Both the position numbers and the translations under genes were made by a program. A DNA stretch of 64,000 bases. Origin: Mesorhizobium amorphae (GTDB lineage Bacteria > Pseudomonadota > Alphaproteobacteria > Rhizobiales > Rhizobiaceae). The stretch is from NCBI RefSeq assembly GCF_014843845.1, contig NZ_JHQS01000127.1, positions 1 through 64,000 of the forward strand, given 5' to 3'. Below are positions 49,599 through 57,780 of the stretch, piece by piece. Positions within the stretch are counted from its first letter, which is position 1. Every line of letters starts with the position of its first letter. The notes under the pieces were generated by a model, which was not told the DNA's origin, searched no databases, and worked only from the letters and a program-made list of their open reading frames with translations.

Positions 49599-50504
49599 AT
49601 GAACGCCCAGATGACCATGAATACCCGGATGAAACCGTCAGCCATTCTGCAGAACGACATCACGCCCGAAGGCAGCGACTATGAGGTGGTCCGCCGCGCC
49701 ATCGAGAAGATCAGTCTCGACTATCGCGACCAGCCCTCGCTGGAGGTTCTGGCCGAGGAGGTCGGCGAGACCCCGACCGGCCTGCAAAAACTGTTCACGC
49801 GCTGGGCCGGTCTGTCACCCAAGGCCTTCCTGCAGGCGGTTACGCTCGACCATGCGCGCAAGCTGCTCGATTCCGGCATGCCGCTGCTCGAAACCTCGTT
49901 CGAGCTTGGCATGTCAGGACCTAGCCGGCTGCACGATCTCTTCGTCACCCACGAAGCGATGTCGCCGGGCGACTACAAGACGCGTGGCGCGGGCCTCACC
50001 ATCCGCTACGGCTACCACATCTCGCCCTTCGGTATTGCCCTGATCATGGTCACCGACCGCGGGCTCGCCGGCCTCGCCTTCAACGATGCGGGCGGCGAGC
50101 GGGCGGCCTTCGCCGACATGTCCAGCCGCTGGCCGAACGCCAACTATGTCGAGGACATGAGCGCCACCGCGCCCTATGCGGCGCGCATCTTCGATCCGAC
50201 GCTGTGGCGCGCCGACCAGCCGCTGCGCGTGGTGATGATCGGTACCGACTTCCAGCTGCGCGTCTGGGAAGCCCTGTTGCGCATCCCGATGGGCAAGGCC
50301 TGCACCTACTCCTCGATCGCCGAAAGGATCGGCGCACCGAACGCCAGCCGGGCGGTGGGTGCGGCGGTCGGCGCCAACCCGATGTCTTTCGTCGTGCCCT
50401 GCCATCGCGCGCTTGGCAAATCCGGAGCGCTCACCGGTTATCACTGGGGCCTGACGCGCAAGCGCGCTATCCTCGGCTGGGAGGCTGGGCAGGTCGCGTC
50501 CTGA
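49599..50504 (+). CDS. AraC-HTH/O6-methylguanine-DNA methyltransferase (Ada-like)
   Basis: A 301-residue two-domain protein. The AraC-type helix-turn-helix (about 25-125) contains PSLEVLAEEVGETPTGLQKL and MSGPSRLHDLFVTHEAMSPGDYK. The MGMT domain (about 135-300) contains GTDFQLRVWEALLRIPMGK and active-site VPCHRALG with C268, then GYHWGLTRKRAILGWE. The N-terminal zinc/phosphotriester domain of true Ada is absent. AAGGAG sets the start. It repairs O6-alkylguanine and probably regulates its own expression. Confidence 0.9.
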   Translation: MNAQMTMNTRMKPSAILQNDITPEGSDYEVVRRAIEKISLDYRDQPSLEVLAEEVGETPTGLQKLFTRWAGLSPKAFLQAVTLDHARKLLDSGMPLLETSFELGMSGPSRLHDLFVTHEAMSPGDYKTRGAGLTIRYGYHISPFGIALIMVTDRGLAGLAFNDAGGERAAFADMSSRWPNANYVEDMSATAPYAARIFDPTLWRADQPLRVVMIGTDFQLRVWEALLRIPMGKACTYSSIAERIGAPNASRAVGAAVGANPMSFVVPCHRALGKSGALTGYHWGLTRKRAILGWEAGQVAS

Positions 50505-50598
50505 AACGTCGATTTTTTCCGTTCCAATTGCATAAAACCGCATATATCAGTATCAACAAGTATTCCTATAATTATTCTCCAGCGACTAGAAGCGATAC

Positions 50599-50635
50599 AA
50601 CCGGCGACAACCTATGGTTTCGCCGGTTTTCTTTG
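50599..50635 (+). terminator. Intrinsic terminator after the Ada-like gene
   Basis: AACCGGCGA (50599-50607) pairs with TCGCCGGTT (50620-50628), followed by TTCTTTG. It lies in an AT-rich 230-base gap and isolates the downstream secreted-protein locus. Confidence 0.78.
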
Positions 50636-50737
50636 CTACGCCGAAGCAATTCTATTTAAGTTTACCCTAAATTAACCACGATAAAGCGAGGATACCTTTG
50701 GGTTAGGTCGGACTGTCCGGCTTGATAGGAGGTTTCG

Positions 50738-51208
50738 ATGAAGCTCTTCCGCACCGCCATCGGTGCAGCTGTTCTGGTCGCCTGTATCGACCAGACCGCA
50801 TCGGCCGCCACTGGAAACGTCCTGTTCAACGGCACCATAACCGCGACCTGCACGCTGACGGTGAATTCCAACGGCACGATGACCGTCAGCACCAACCTTC
50901 AGTCGCTGAGCTCCCACAATGCCGGCGGTTCGGCCGGCAGCGTCCAGGTGGACACCACGGGCGGTGTCTCGCTCAGCGTCGATCCGGTCACATCCACCAC
51001 CGTGCCTGCCTCTGATGTCACGGCCACCACCTGGACGCCGACCTTGGCCTCCACCGGCGCCCACACCATTGCGGAAACCGGCACCACGACCGCGCTTGCC
51101 GCGCCCGGCACTTCGACCGTCGCGGTCAATCTCGCCGGCACCAAGGGCGGCAGCAACCGCTTCTCCGCCGGCAACTATCAGGCAACGGTCACGCTTCGCT
51201 GCGAATGA
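50738..51208 (+). CDS. Exported pilin-like protein, first paralogue
   Basis: A 156-residue Thr/Ser-rich exported protein. The signal peptide MKLFRTAIGAAVLVACIDQT ends near ASA; AGGAGG precedes the ATG. The mature part is all-beta by pattern: GTITATCTLTVNSNGTMTVS at its start, and a C-terminus NRFSAGNYQATVTLRCE. One Cys sits near the N-terminus and one is penultimate, which could clamp an Ig-like fold as in fimbrial subunits. The same N- and C-terminal framework recurs in the fourth gene of the cluster. No known family is recognised. Confidence 0.72.
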   Translation: MKLFRTAIGAAVLVACIDQTASAATGNVLFNGTITATCTLTVNSNGTMTVSTNLQSLSSHNAGGSAGSVQVDTTGGVSLSVDPVTSTTVPASDVTATTWTPTLASTGAHTIAETGTTTALAAPGTSTVAVNLAGTKGGSNRFSAGNYQATVTLRCE

Positions 51209-51230
51209 CCCCTCGCGAAAGGAGGGAGCT

Positions 51231-51623
51231 TTGACTCAAGGTGGAATTCTTGCGGTGGCGCTGGCTGTCGCCCTCGTTCCCATTGCCGCGTCGGGCCAGT
51301 CGATGACGCCGATGCGCGGCGAGGTCAGGTCCTTTACCGACGCCTTCGCCGTGCGGGTCTTCCCGGGCAACCCGTATGACCAGCGCATACGCGTCGAAAT
51401 CCATGTCTATGACCAGAATTTCCAACCCGTCGATGCCAGGATCACGCCGAACGCCTTCCTGCTGGCTGGCCAGGCATCGCGCCCGGTTCTGGTGGTCGTG
51501 CCGTTCGACGGCGCGACCGAGCGTAAAGTGCGTATCTGTACCGAGAGTATCCCCTTTCCAAGCGAGCAGACGCAAATAAGGGCACAGATATGCGGAAAGT
51601 TTTTCGGGCATCGCAGGTTCTGA
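51231..51623 (+). CDS. Exported single-domain protein resembling a pilus chaperone N-domain
   Basis: A 130-residue exported protein. The TTG start at 51231 follows AGGAGGGAGC; signal peptide LAVALAVALVPIAASGQS. The mature domain reads RVFPGNPYDQRIRVEIHVYD, PVDARITPNAFLLAGQASRP, VLVVVPFDGATERKVRICTE, a strand arrangement like the N-terminal Ig domain of PapD-type chaperones (P-loop 'TP' motif, then a strand with R/K). It is half the usual chaperone length and no second domain follows. The assignment is by pattern only. Confidence 0.55.
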   Translation: MTQGGILAVALAVALVPIAASGQSMTPMRGEVRSFTDAFAVRVFPGNPYDQRIRVEIHVYDQNFQPVDARITPNAFLLAGQASRPVLVVVPFDGATERKVRICTESIPFPSEQTQIRAQICGKFFGHRRF

Positions 51624-52102
51624 CCCTCTCCTTTCTGCCCGCTTGGGCGGTCGTAAGTCAGGGGTTTGCCGAGGATATACTGAACCTGAACCAGAACCAG
51701 ACCGGCTTCACTCTGCCCGGCGTCACCTTGCCCCAGGGCCAGGACGAGGTTCACGCTTCCGACGGCACCACCTGCCGCTCCGCCGTTTCCGGCAGCGGCG
51801 CTTATCTCGACGTCGGTGTCATCAGAGGCAACAGCAACAGCCAATCGAACAGTGACCTCGCCACTTACGGCCGCGTCGTGGTCCCGATCGGGCGGAAGCC
51901 GAAGCGCATCGATTGCAGCCGCCTCTACGAACTCGAGGTCGAGCGCCTGCAGCTGGAGCTGAAGCTGCTGAAGATGGGCCTCGGCGCCGATGGCCAGACA
52001 GCAAGCGTGACCGCCGCCGCACCCCCGGCCACATCACCAGCATGGGCCAATGAAGGCTGGAGCATCAGAGACGGCAGTGGCAAGAAAAAGAAGAAGAAAT
52101 AG
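51590..52102 (+). CDS. Exported protein with C-terminal lysine tail
   Basis: A 170-residue protein overlapping the previous gene by 34 bases. Signal peptide MRKVFRASQVLTLSFLPAWA, cleavage near GFAEDI. A polar domain follows (NQNQTGFTLPGVTLPQGQDE, TTCRSAVSGSGAYLDVGVIR, YGRVVVPIGRKPKRIDCSRL), then a helix ELEVERLQLELKLLKMGL that could be a coiled coil, and a terminal run of six lysines. The lysine codons overlap the Arg-rich start of the next gene. Two Cys may pair. Family not recognised. Confidence 0.62.
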   Translation: MRKVFRASQVLTLSFLPAWAVVSQGFAEDILNLNQNQTGFTLPGVTLPQGQDEVHASDGTTCRSAVSGSGAYLDVGVIRGNSNSQSNSDLATYGRVVVPIGRKPKRIDCSRLYELEVERLQLELKLLKMGLGADGQTASVTAAAPPATSPAWANEGWSIRDGSGKKKKKK

Positions 52103-52559
52103 CAGCGCGCTGCTTGCCTTCGCCGCGCTCGCCGGCTTCTGCCTGCCGGCACAGTCGGCGATCATCGGCACCTGCACGATCATGATCGGCGCCTCGGGAA
52201 CGATGACGCCGAACCCCGCCATCAACATATTCGGCTCCAAGCAGGCGGGCGGGTCGAGCGCAGGCGCCACCATCACCGCAAGCTCCCTGCTCTGCACCAT
52301 ACTTAATTTGCTCGATTGCTTTTCCGTTTCGGCGCCGCCACCGATCGCCTTCACCTCCGCGCCAAGCGGCGGCGACACCAACACCACCTTCGCCACCGTC
52401 TTCCGCCTCGATGGCTCGGGCACCGACATCCCAGGCAGTTCGCCGCAGCGCGTCACCAACGGCACCCACACCATCCAGGTCGACCTCACAGCAACCAAAT
52501 CTTCAGGCATCTTTCCGGCCGGCAACTATCAGGGCATGGTCACAGTGCGCTGCGAATGA
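52077..52559 (+). CDS. Exported pilin-like protein, second paralogue
   Basis: A 160-residue exported protein from GTG at 52077 (MARKRRRNSSALLAFAALAG, signal ending PAQSA); an ATG at 52050 would add nine residues before a good signal peptide. The mature part starts IIGTCTIMIGASGTMTPNP and ends VDLTATKSSGIFPAGNYQ, GMVTVRCE, closely echoing the first gene (GNYQATVTLRCE). Two further Cys in the middle (LLCTILNLLDCF). It overlaps the lysine-tail gene by 26 bases. Probably a secreted structural subunit, function unknown. Confidence 0.68.
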   Translation: MARKRRRNSSALLAFAALAGFCLPAQSAIIGTCTIMIGASGTMTPNPAINIFGSKQAGGSSAGATITASSLLCTILNLLDCFSVSAPPPIAFTSAPSGGDTNTTFATVFRLDGSGTDIPGSSPQRVTNGTHTIQVDLTATKSSGIFPAGNYQGMVTVRCE

Positions 52560-52637
52560 CGAGACGCGGCACCTGGATGGACTGGCAACCGGCATTCTTA
52601 CAGGTTAGCCTCCCGCGCATTCAGCAGGAGGCATTTC

Positions 52638-53543
52638 TTGATTATCGTTGTCGGCTCGATCAACCTCGACCTCATCGCCAATGTCGACCGCTTGCCGGCA
52701 CCTGGCGAGACGGTGCGCGGCTCCAATTTCACGACGGCACCCGGCGGCAAGGGCGCCAACCAGGCATTGGCTGCCGCGCGCGCCGGCGCCAACGTGCGCA
52801 TGGTGGGCGCGGTCGGCAAGGATAGTTTCGCCGCCGAGGCAACCGCATTGCTCAGGGATGGGAAAGTCGATCTGTCCGGCGTCGGAGAGAGCTTCGCCTC
52901 GACTGGCACGGCGCTGATCCTGGTCGGCGCCGACGGCGAGAACGTCATCGCCGTGGTGCCGGGCGCCAACGATTCGGTGCTGCCGGCCGACATTGCCAAA
53001 GCCCTGCTGAAGAAGAACGATGTCGTGCTGCTGCAGCACGAGATCCCGCTGCAGACCGTCGAGGCCGCGCTCGACGCGACCCGGGCGGCCGGCGCGATCA
53101 GTGTGCTCAACACCGCGCCGTTTCGCGCGGAGGCGTCCGACCTGCTTGCCAAGGCGGACTATGCCGTCGCCAACGAAACCGAATTCGACCTCTATGGCGA
53201 GGCGTTGTCGCTCGCCGGCCGCGACCGCCCGGCGCGGATGCGCGACTATGCCGGCAAGACCGGGCGCACCATCGTCGTCACGCTCGGCGGCGACGGCGTG
53301 CTGGCCGCGACGCCGGACAATTTCCTGACGGTGCCGGCGCTGAAGATCACCCCGGTCGACACCGTCGGCGCCGGCGACACCTTTTGCGGCTATTTCGGCG
53401 CCGGCCTGTCGTCCGGCCTGCCGCTCGAACAGGCGCTCGTCCGCGCCGCCGCCGCCGGCTCGCTTGCTTGCCTGAAGCCCGGCGCCCAGCCGGCGATCCC
53501 GCTGGCAAAAGATGTCGACGCCGCCCTGACCGGTGCGCGATGA
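52638..53543 (+). CDS. rbsK: Ribokinase
   Basis: A 301-residue PfkB-family sugar kinase. TTG start at 52638 with AGGAGG upstream. MIIVVGSINLDLIANVDRLP at the N-terminus, APGGKGANQALAAARAG (signature 1), and DTVGAGDTFCGYFGAGLSSG (signature 2 with catalytic Asp). It phosphorylates ribose or a related sugar. It overlaps the amidase start by 4 bases; a nucleoside hydrolase 2.3 kb away could supply ribose. Confidence 0.9.
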   Translation: MIIVVGSINLDLIANVDRLPAPGETVRGSNFTTAPGGKGANQALAAARAGANVRMVGAVGKDSFAAEATALLRDGKVDLSGVGESFASTGTALILVGADGENVIAVVPGANDSVLPADIAKALLKKNDVVLLQHEIPLQTVEAALDATRAAGAISVLNTAPFRAEASDLLAKADYAVANETEFDLYGEALSLAGRDRPARMRDYAGKTGRTIVVTLGGDGVLAATPDNFLTVPALKITPVDTVGAGDTFCGYFGAGLSSGLPLEQALVRAAAAGSLACLKPGAQPAIPLAKDVDAALTGAR

Positions 53544-55000
53544 CAGGCCCGCGCCCGGCCACCAAACATGCCGTGCCGGCGGCCGGCGAGATCTGCCGCC
53601 TGTCCGCGGTGGAGCTGGCTGACCGTATCAGACGCCGGCAGCTTTCCGTGCGCGAGGTGGTCGCGGCCTTCCTCGACCGCATCGAGGCCGTGAACCCGCA
53701 GGTCAACGCCATCGTGTCGCTGCGCGACCCCGCGGACATCCTGGCTGAAGCCGCCACGGCCGACGCCCATCTGGCGGGCGGTGGGGAGGCGGGAACCCTG
53801 TTCGGCCTACCGATCGCCATCAAGGACCTTGCGCTGACCAAGGGTCTCAGAACCACCTTCGGCTCGCCGATCTTCGCCGATTTCGTCCCCGGGGAAGATG
53901 ATTTCTTCGTCGAGCGCGTGCGCAAGGCCGGCGCGATCGTCATCGGCAAGACCAATGTTCCCGAATTCGGACTGGGCTCCAACACCTACAACAGCGTTTT
54001 CGGTTCGACGCACAACGCCTTCGATCCTGCGCTGACCGCCGGCGGCTCGAGCGGCGGCGCCGCCGTCGCACTGGCGCTCGACATGCTCCCCGTCGCCGAC
54101 GGCAGCGACCTCGGCGGCTCGCTGCGCAATCCGGCCGCCTACAACAACGTCTACGGCTTCCGCCCCTCGCAGGGCCTTGTCCCGGCCGGTCCCGACATCG
54201 ATGTCTTCCACGCGCAGATGGGCGTCGAGGGCCCGATGGGCCGCAATGTGCGCGACATCGCACTGCTGCTCGACGAGCAGGCCGGCTACCACCCGCGTGC
54301 GCCGCTCTCGCACGACAAGCAGGGCTCTTTCCTGGAAGGACTGCAAACGCCGGCGGGCGGCGGCCGCATCGCCTGGTTCGGCGATCTCGGTGGCCATCTG
54401 CCGGTGGAAGCAGGCATTCTCGATCTTTGCGAGGCAGCTTTGGGCAGGATCGCCGGCGCGTCGTTCCAAAGCGAGGCGCTGGTGCCGGATGTCGACTTCG
54501 AAGCGCTGTGGCAGGCGTTTGTCACGTTGCGCCAGGCAAGCAGCGGCTGCGCGCTGAAAGCCCACTACGACGATCCGGCAAAGCGCAAACTTCTCAAGCC
54601 CGAGGCCGTGTGGGAAGTGGAGCAGGCGCTGCACCTCACCGCGCCGCAAATCCACGCCGCAACGGTGCGGCGCTCGTCGTGGCACAAAACGCTGCTGTCG
54701 CTGTTCGAGCGCTTCGACCTCGTCGCGCTGCCGACCGCGCAGGTCTTTCCCTTCGCGGTCTCCACCCACTGGCCGAGCCAGGTGGCCGGGCGCGGCATGG
54801 ACAGCTATCACCGCTGGATGCAGGTTTCCGCCTTCGCCACGCTGGGCGGCTGTCCGGCTCTCAACGTACCGGTCGGCTTCGACGGCAAGGACCGGCCGAT
54901 GGGCATGCAGCTGATTGGACGGCCGCGCGGCGACCTTGCCGTGCTCAAGGCGGGAGCGGCCTATGAGGCGACGCTGCCGTGGCAGGCCGGCGCCTGCTGA
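53540..55000 (+). CDS. Amidase family protein
   Basis: A 486-residue amidase-signature enzyme with the Ser-cisSer-Lys triad: GLPIAIKDLALTKG (Lys), TAGGSSGGAAVALALDMLP (cis-Ser) and DGSDLGGSLRNPAAYNNVYG (nucleophile Ser). Full length. It is translationally coupled to ribokinase (ATGA). Substrate unknown; in family terms it hydrolyses an amide to an acid plus ammonia. The frame stays open further upstream, but that is shadow of ribokinase. Confidence 0.9.
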   Translation: MTGPRPATKHAVPAAGEICRLSAVELADRIRRRQLSVREVVAAFLDRIEAVNPQVNAIVSLRDPADILAEAATADAHLAGGGEAGTLFGLPIAIKDLALTKGLRTTFGSPIFADFVPGEDDFFVERVRKAGAIVIGKTNVPEFGLGSNTYNSVFGSTHNAFDPALTAGGSSGGAAVALALDMLPVADGSDLGGSLRNPAAYNNVYGFRPSQGLVPAGPDIDVFHAQMGVEGPMGRNVRDIALLLDEQAGYHPRAPLSHDKQGSFLEGLQTPAGGGRIAWFGDLGGHLPVEAGILDLCEAALGRIAGASFQSEALVPDVDFEALWQAFVTLRQASSGCALKAHYDDPAKRKLLKPEAVWEVEQALHLTAPQIHAATVRRSSWHKTLLSLFERFDLVALPTAQVFPFAVSTHWPSQVAGRGMDSYHRWMQVSAFATLGGCPALNVPVGFDGKDRPMGMQLIGRPRGDLAVLKAGAAYEATLPWQAGAC

Positions 55001-55111
55001 AGCCAGCCTGGTTCTACCGGTGCCAATTCCACCGGCTTGCGCCGGCGGCGATCCCATGCATTGATTTGACATGGCCGCGTCGCGCAGCGGCATTCTGTCG
55101 AGGGAATCCCC

Positions 55112-55726
55112 ATGTCTCTGGAACTCTACGCCGCCTATCTGCTTGCCTGTCTCGTCATCATCCTGGTACCCGGACCGACGGTGACGCTGATCATCGCCAA
55201 CAGCATCCGCCACGGTTCGCGTGCCGGCCTTGCCAATGTCGCCGGCACGCAGGCTGGGCTTGCCATCATGATCGCCATTGTCGGCATCGGCCTGACCTCG
55301 CTGATCGCGGGCATGGGCCACTGGTTCGAATGGGTGAGGCTGATCGGCGCCGCCTATTTGATCTGGATGGGCGTGCAGATGTTCCGCTCGAAGGGCACGC
55401 TGAACGCCGACGGGACGGCGAGGAAGCCGCGTGGCGGCTTCTTCCTGCAGGGCCTGCTGGTGGCGCTGAGCAACCCGAAGACGCTGGTGTTCTTCGGCGC
55501 CTTCTTCCCGCAATTTATTTCCCCGGAAGGCAACTATGCGCTGCAGATCACGGTCATGGGCCTCACCGCGATGATCTTCGCCGCCGTGTCGGATTCGACC
55601 TACGCACTCGCCTCCGCCCGCGCCGGACGCCTGCTGTCGGCCAGCCGGGTCAAGCTGCTGTCGAGGATCAGCGGCAGCTTCCTGGTCGGCGGCGGCCTGT
55701 GGCTGGCGTTTTCAAAAGCGAAGTGA
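55112..55726 (+). CDS. LysE/RhtB family exporter
   Basis: A 204-residue membrane protein with five to six helices. N-terminal LLACLVIILVPGPTVTLIIANSI carries the family PGP motif, and GLLVALSNPKTLVFFGAFFPQF is the second hallmark. Exports amino acids or derivatives. Confidence 0.9.
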   Translation: MSLELYAAYLLACLVIILVPGPTVTLIIANSIRHGSRAGLANVAGTQAGLAIMIAIVGIGLTSLIAGMGHWFEWVRLIGAAYLIWMGVQMFRSKGTLNADGTARKPRGGFFLQGLLVALSNPKTLVFFGAFFPQFISPEGNYALQITVMGLTAMIFAAVSDSTYALASARAGRLLSASRVKLLSRISGSFLVGGGLWLAFSKAK

Positions 55727-55734
55727 GCGCACCC

Positions 55735-55872
55735 TTCCCTCACCCGTTACGGGGAGAGGGTGGTCGCGCAGCGACCGGGTGAGGGGCAGCTCCGGTGTTG
55801 CAGGCAATTATCAACGTTTGCGCGGCCCCTCATCCCCCTGCCGGACCTTCTCCCCGTGAACGGGGAGAAGGA
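55735..55872. repeat. GC-rich REP-type palindromic repeats
   Basis: Two related hairpin units between convergent genes: CCCTCACCCGTTACGGGGAG with GGTCGCGCAGCGACC and GGTGAGGGG, then CCCCTCATCCCCCTGCC with CTTCTCCCCGTGAACGGGGAG. Such elements are frequent 3' intergenic repeats in Mesorhizobium and relatives and may act as bidirectional terminators. Confidence 0.75.
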
Positions 55873-55877
55873 GGCTT

Positions 55878-56819
55878 TCAGAGTAGCCCCAGCCGCTCCA
55901 CCAGCAACGCGAAGAACGCGTCGTGGTCGATGTCGCGCATCACCATGGCGTTCTGCGGCCGCTTGGTCACGCCCCACCAGTCGATCACGGTCATGCCCAT
56001 GGTCAGCTCGGAGGTGATTTCGACGCTGACGTTGCAATTGCGGCCCTTGAACAGCTCCGGCTTCAACAGATAGGCGATGACGCAGGGGTCGTGCAGCGGC
56101 CCGCCATCGGTACCGTATTTCTCCTCGTCGAAGCGCTCGAAGAACTCCAGCATCTCTGACGTGGCGATGCCCACCCTGGTGCCGAGCTGGCGGAAAGCCT
56201 GCGTGCGCTTGGCGGTGGTCAGCGCCTTGTGGGTGACGTCGAGCGGCATCATGACGATCGGAATGCCGGCCTTAAACACGACATCGGCGGCATGCGGGTC
56301 GACATAGATGTTGAATTCGGCGGTCGGTGTGACATTGCCGCCCTCGAAGAAGCCGCCGCCCATCAAAACGATCTCCTTGATGCGAGGCGCGATCCTCGGC
56401 TCGCGAATCAGCGCCAGCGCGACGTTGGTGAGTGGCCCGAGCGCGCAAAGCGTGATCGTGCCGCTCGGCTCGTTCATCAGCGTCTCGACGATGAAATCGA
56501 CCGCATACTGGTCCTGCAGCTTCATCGTCGGGTTGCGTAGTTGCGGCCCGTTGAGGCCGGTCTTGCCATGCACTTCCTCGGCGGTGACCAGTTCGCGTGC
56601 CAGCGGCCGGATGGCGCCGGCATAGACCTTGATGTCGGGCCGTCCGGCCAGCTCGCAGATCTTGCGTGCATTCTTTTCGGTAAGGTTCAACGGCACGTTG
56701 CCGGCAACAGCTGATATGCCGACGATGTCCAGCTCGGCGCTGCCGAGCGCCAGCAATATGGCGACGGCATCATCCTGGCCGGGATCCGTGTCGATGATGA
56801 TCTTGCGGGTATGGGGCAT
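55878..56819 (-). CDS. Nucleoside hydrolase
   Basis: A 313-residue inosine-uridine-type nucleoside hydrolase. The calcium/catalytic motif KIIIDTDPGQDDAVAILLAL is at residues 6-25; TLCALGPLTNVALAL and a late DPCVIAYLL complete the active site. It cleaves ribonucleosides to base plus ribose and forms a logical pathway with the nearby ribokinase. It is divergent from the Hsp20 gene. Confidence 0.93.
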   Translation of the reverse strand: MPHTRKIIIDTDPGQDDAVAILLALGSAELDIVGISAVAGNVPLNLTEKNARKICELAGRPDIKVYAGAIRPLARELVTAEEVHGKTGLNGPQLRNPTMKLQDQYAVDFIVETLMNEPSGTITLCALGPLTNVALALIREPRIAPRIKEIVLMGGGFFEGGNVTPTAEFNIYVDPHAADVVFKAGIPIVMMPLDVTHKALTTAKRTQAFRQLGTRVGIATSEMLEFFERFDEEKYGTDGGPLHDPCVIAYLLKPELFKGRNCNVSVEITSELTMGMTVIDWWGVTKRPQNAMVMRDIDHDAFFALLVERLGLL

Positions 56820-56905
56820 TTCAATTCCTTGTCTGGGGAGTCTTTTTGGGCGGGGTTTTTAGTGGCTTGAACTTGGCCGGGGGGCAGACCATATCAAGAC
56901 CATCG

Positions 56906-56962
56906 GGAAAAATGCCATCTGGGTTTTTCCACTTTATGTCGCTCTTGAGAGGACACTGTAAC
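56906..56962 (+). promoter_or_regulatory. ROSE-like RNA thermometer upstream of Hsp20
   Basis: The 3' hairpin TGTC(56937-56940)-G-CTC(56942-56944)-TTGA-GAG(56949-56951)-GACA(56952-56955) sequesters the Shine-Dalgarno GAGAGGA. It contains TCGCT, which fits the ROSE consensus UYGCU with the characteristic unpaired G (56941). A second stem GGAAAAA (56906-56912)/TTTTTCC (56924-56930) lies just before it. Heat would open the helix and allow Hsp20 translation. Confidence 0.8.
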
Positions 56963-57388
56963 ATGAGCCGAATGACGCCCTTTTCGAGTCCGCTTCTCCT
57001 TGGCTTCGACGCCATGGAAAAGACGCTCGAACGCTTGGCGAAGTCCGGCGATAGCTACCCCCCGTATAACATCGAGCGCCTCAGCGGTGCTGACGGCAAT
57101 GCCGAAAGGCTGCGCATCACGCTTGCCGTCGCAGGCTTCGCCGAAAGCGATCTCGATGTCACCACGGAGGAGAACCAGCTCATCGTGCGCGGCCGTCAGA
57201 ATGACGACACCGAGCGCGAATTCCTCCACCGCGGTATCGCCGCGCGCCAGTTCCAGCGGTGTTTCGTGCTGGCCGACGGCATGCGGGTGATCGCGGCGGA
57301 GCTGAAGAACGGCCTGCTGTCCATCGATCTCGACCGCCCGGAGGCCGAGCGGCTGGTACGGAAAATAAACATATCGGTGAAAGACTGA
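56963..57388 (+). CDS. Hsp20 family small heat-shock protein
   Basis: A 141-residue IbpA-type chaperone. MSRMTPFSSPLLLGFDAMEK start typical of rhizobial class A sHsps; alpha-crystallin domain (about 35-130) with LRITLAVAGFAESDLDV, ENQLIVRGRQ, FLHRGIAARQFQRCFVLADG and ELKNGLLSIDL. It binds unfolding proteins. A ROSE-like leader controls it; a DUF1150 gene follows after 64 bases, a known pairing. Confidence 0.93.
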   Translation: MSRMTPFSSPLLLGFDAMEKTLERLAKSGDSYPPYNIERLSGADGNAERLRITLAVAGFAESDLDVTTEENQLIVRGRQNDDTEREFLHRGIAARQFQRCFVLADGMRVIAAELKNGLLSIDLDRPEAERLVRKINISVKD

Positions 57389-57452
57389 TCCTCACCGATG
57401 GCTCTCATGCGAGGCGGCCTTGAGCGGCGTCCTCGCGCCAAGGAGGCTTGAA

Positions 57453-57710
57453 ATGACCAGAACTGACGAAAATCTCACCATGTCCAGCGGCGAATTCGCC
57501 CATCTCGGCGAAGGTACGGTCGCCTATCTGAGGAAAGTGTCGAGCGACGATCTGCGCGGGCGCTTCCCCGGCCTCGGCGAAATCGCGCCCGGCATGGAGC
57601 TGTGGGCGCTGTTTGCCGCCAACGGCCAGCCGATCCTGCTTTCGGATGCCCGTGACCGGGCTCTGGCGGGCGCGCTTGAGAACGACCTGACCACCGTCGC
57701 TATCCACTAA
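57453..57710 (+). CDS. DUF1150 family protein
   Basis: An 85-residue protein, MTRTDENLTMSSGEFAHLGE, then GTVAYLRKVSSDDLRGRFPG and GMELWALFAANGQPILLSDA. The family regularly follows Hsp20 genes in alphaproteobacteria, so it is probably heat-induced together with it. AAGGAGG sets the start. Function unknown. Confidence 0.87.
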   Translation: MTRTDENLTMSSGEFAHLGEGTVAYLRKVSSDDLRGRFPGLGEIAPGMELWALFAANGQPILLSDARDRALAGALENDLTTVAIH

Positions 57711-57736
57711 GCGACTGCTGGCCACTGAAATGGACA

Positions 57737-57755
57737 GGGCCGCCCGCGGCGGCCC
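57737..57755. terminator. Hairpin between DUF1150 and ptsN
   Basis: GGGCCGCC (57737-57744), CGC loop, GGCGGCCC (57748-57755), followed by TTGGAAGTTTTA on the plus strand. It lies in the convergent gap and probably serves both genes. Confidence 0.72.
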
Positions 57756-57780
57756 TTGGAAGTTTTATCCCAAAGAAACT

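Noticed and set aside
55735..55872. Repeated GGGGAG/CTCCCC hairpins as a CRISPR array
   Set aside because: The units are palindromic, irregularly spaced and only two; there are no cas genes.
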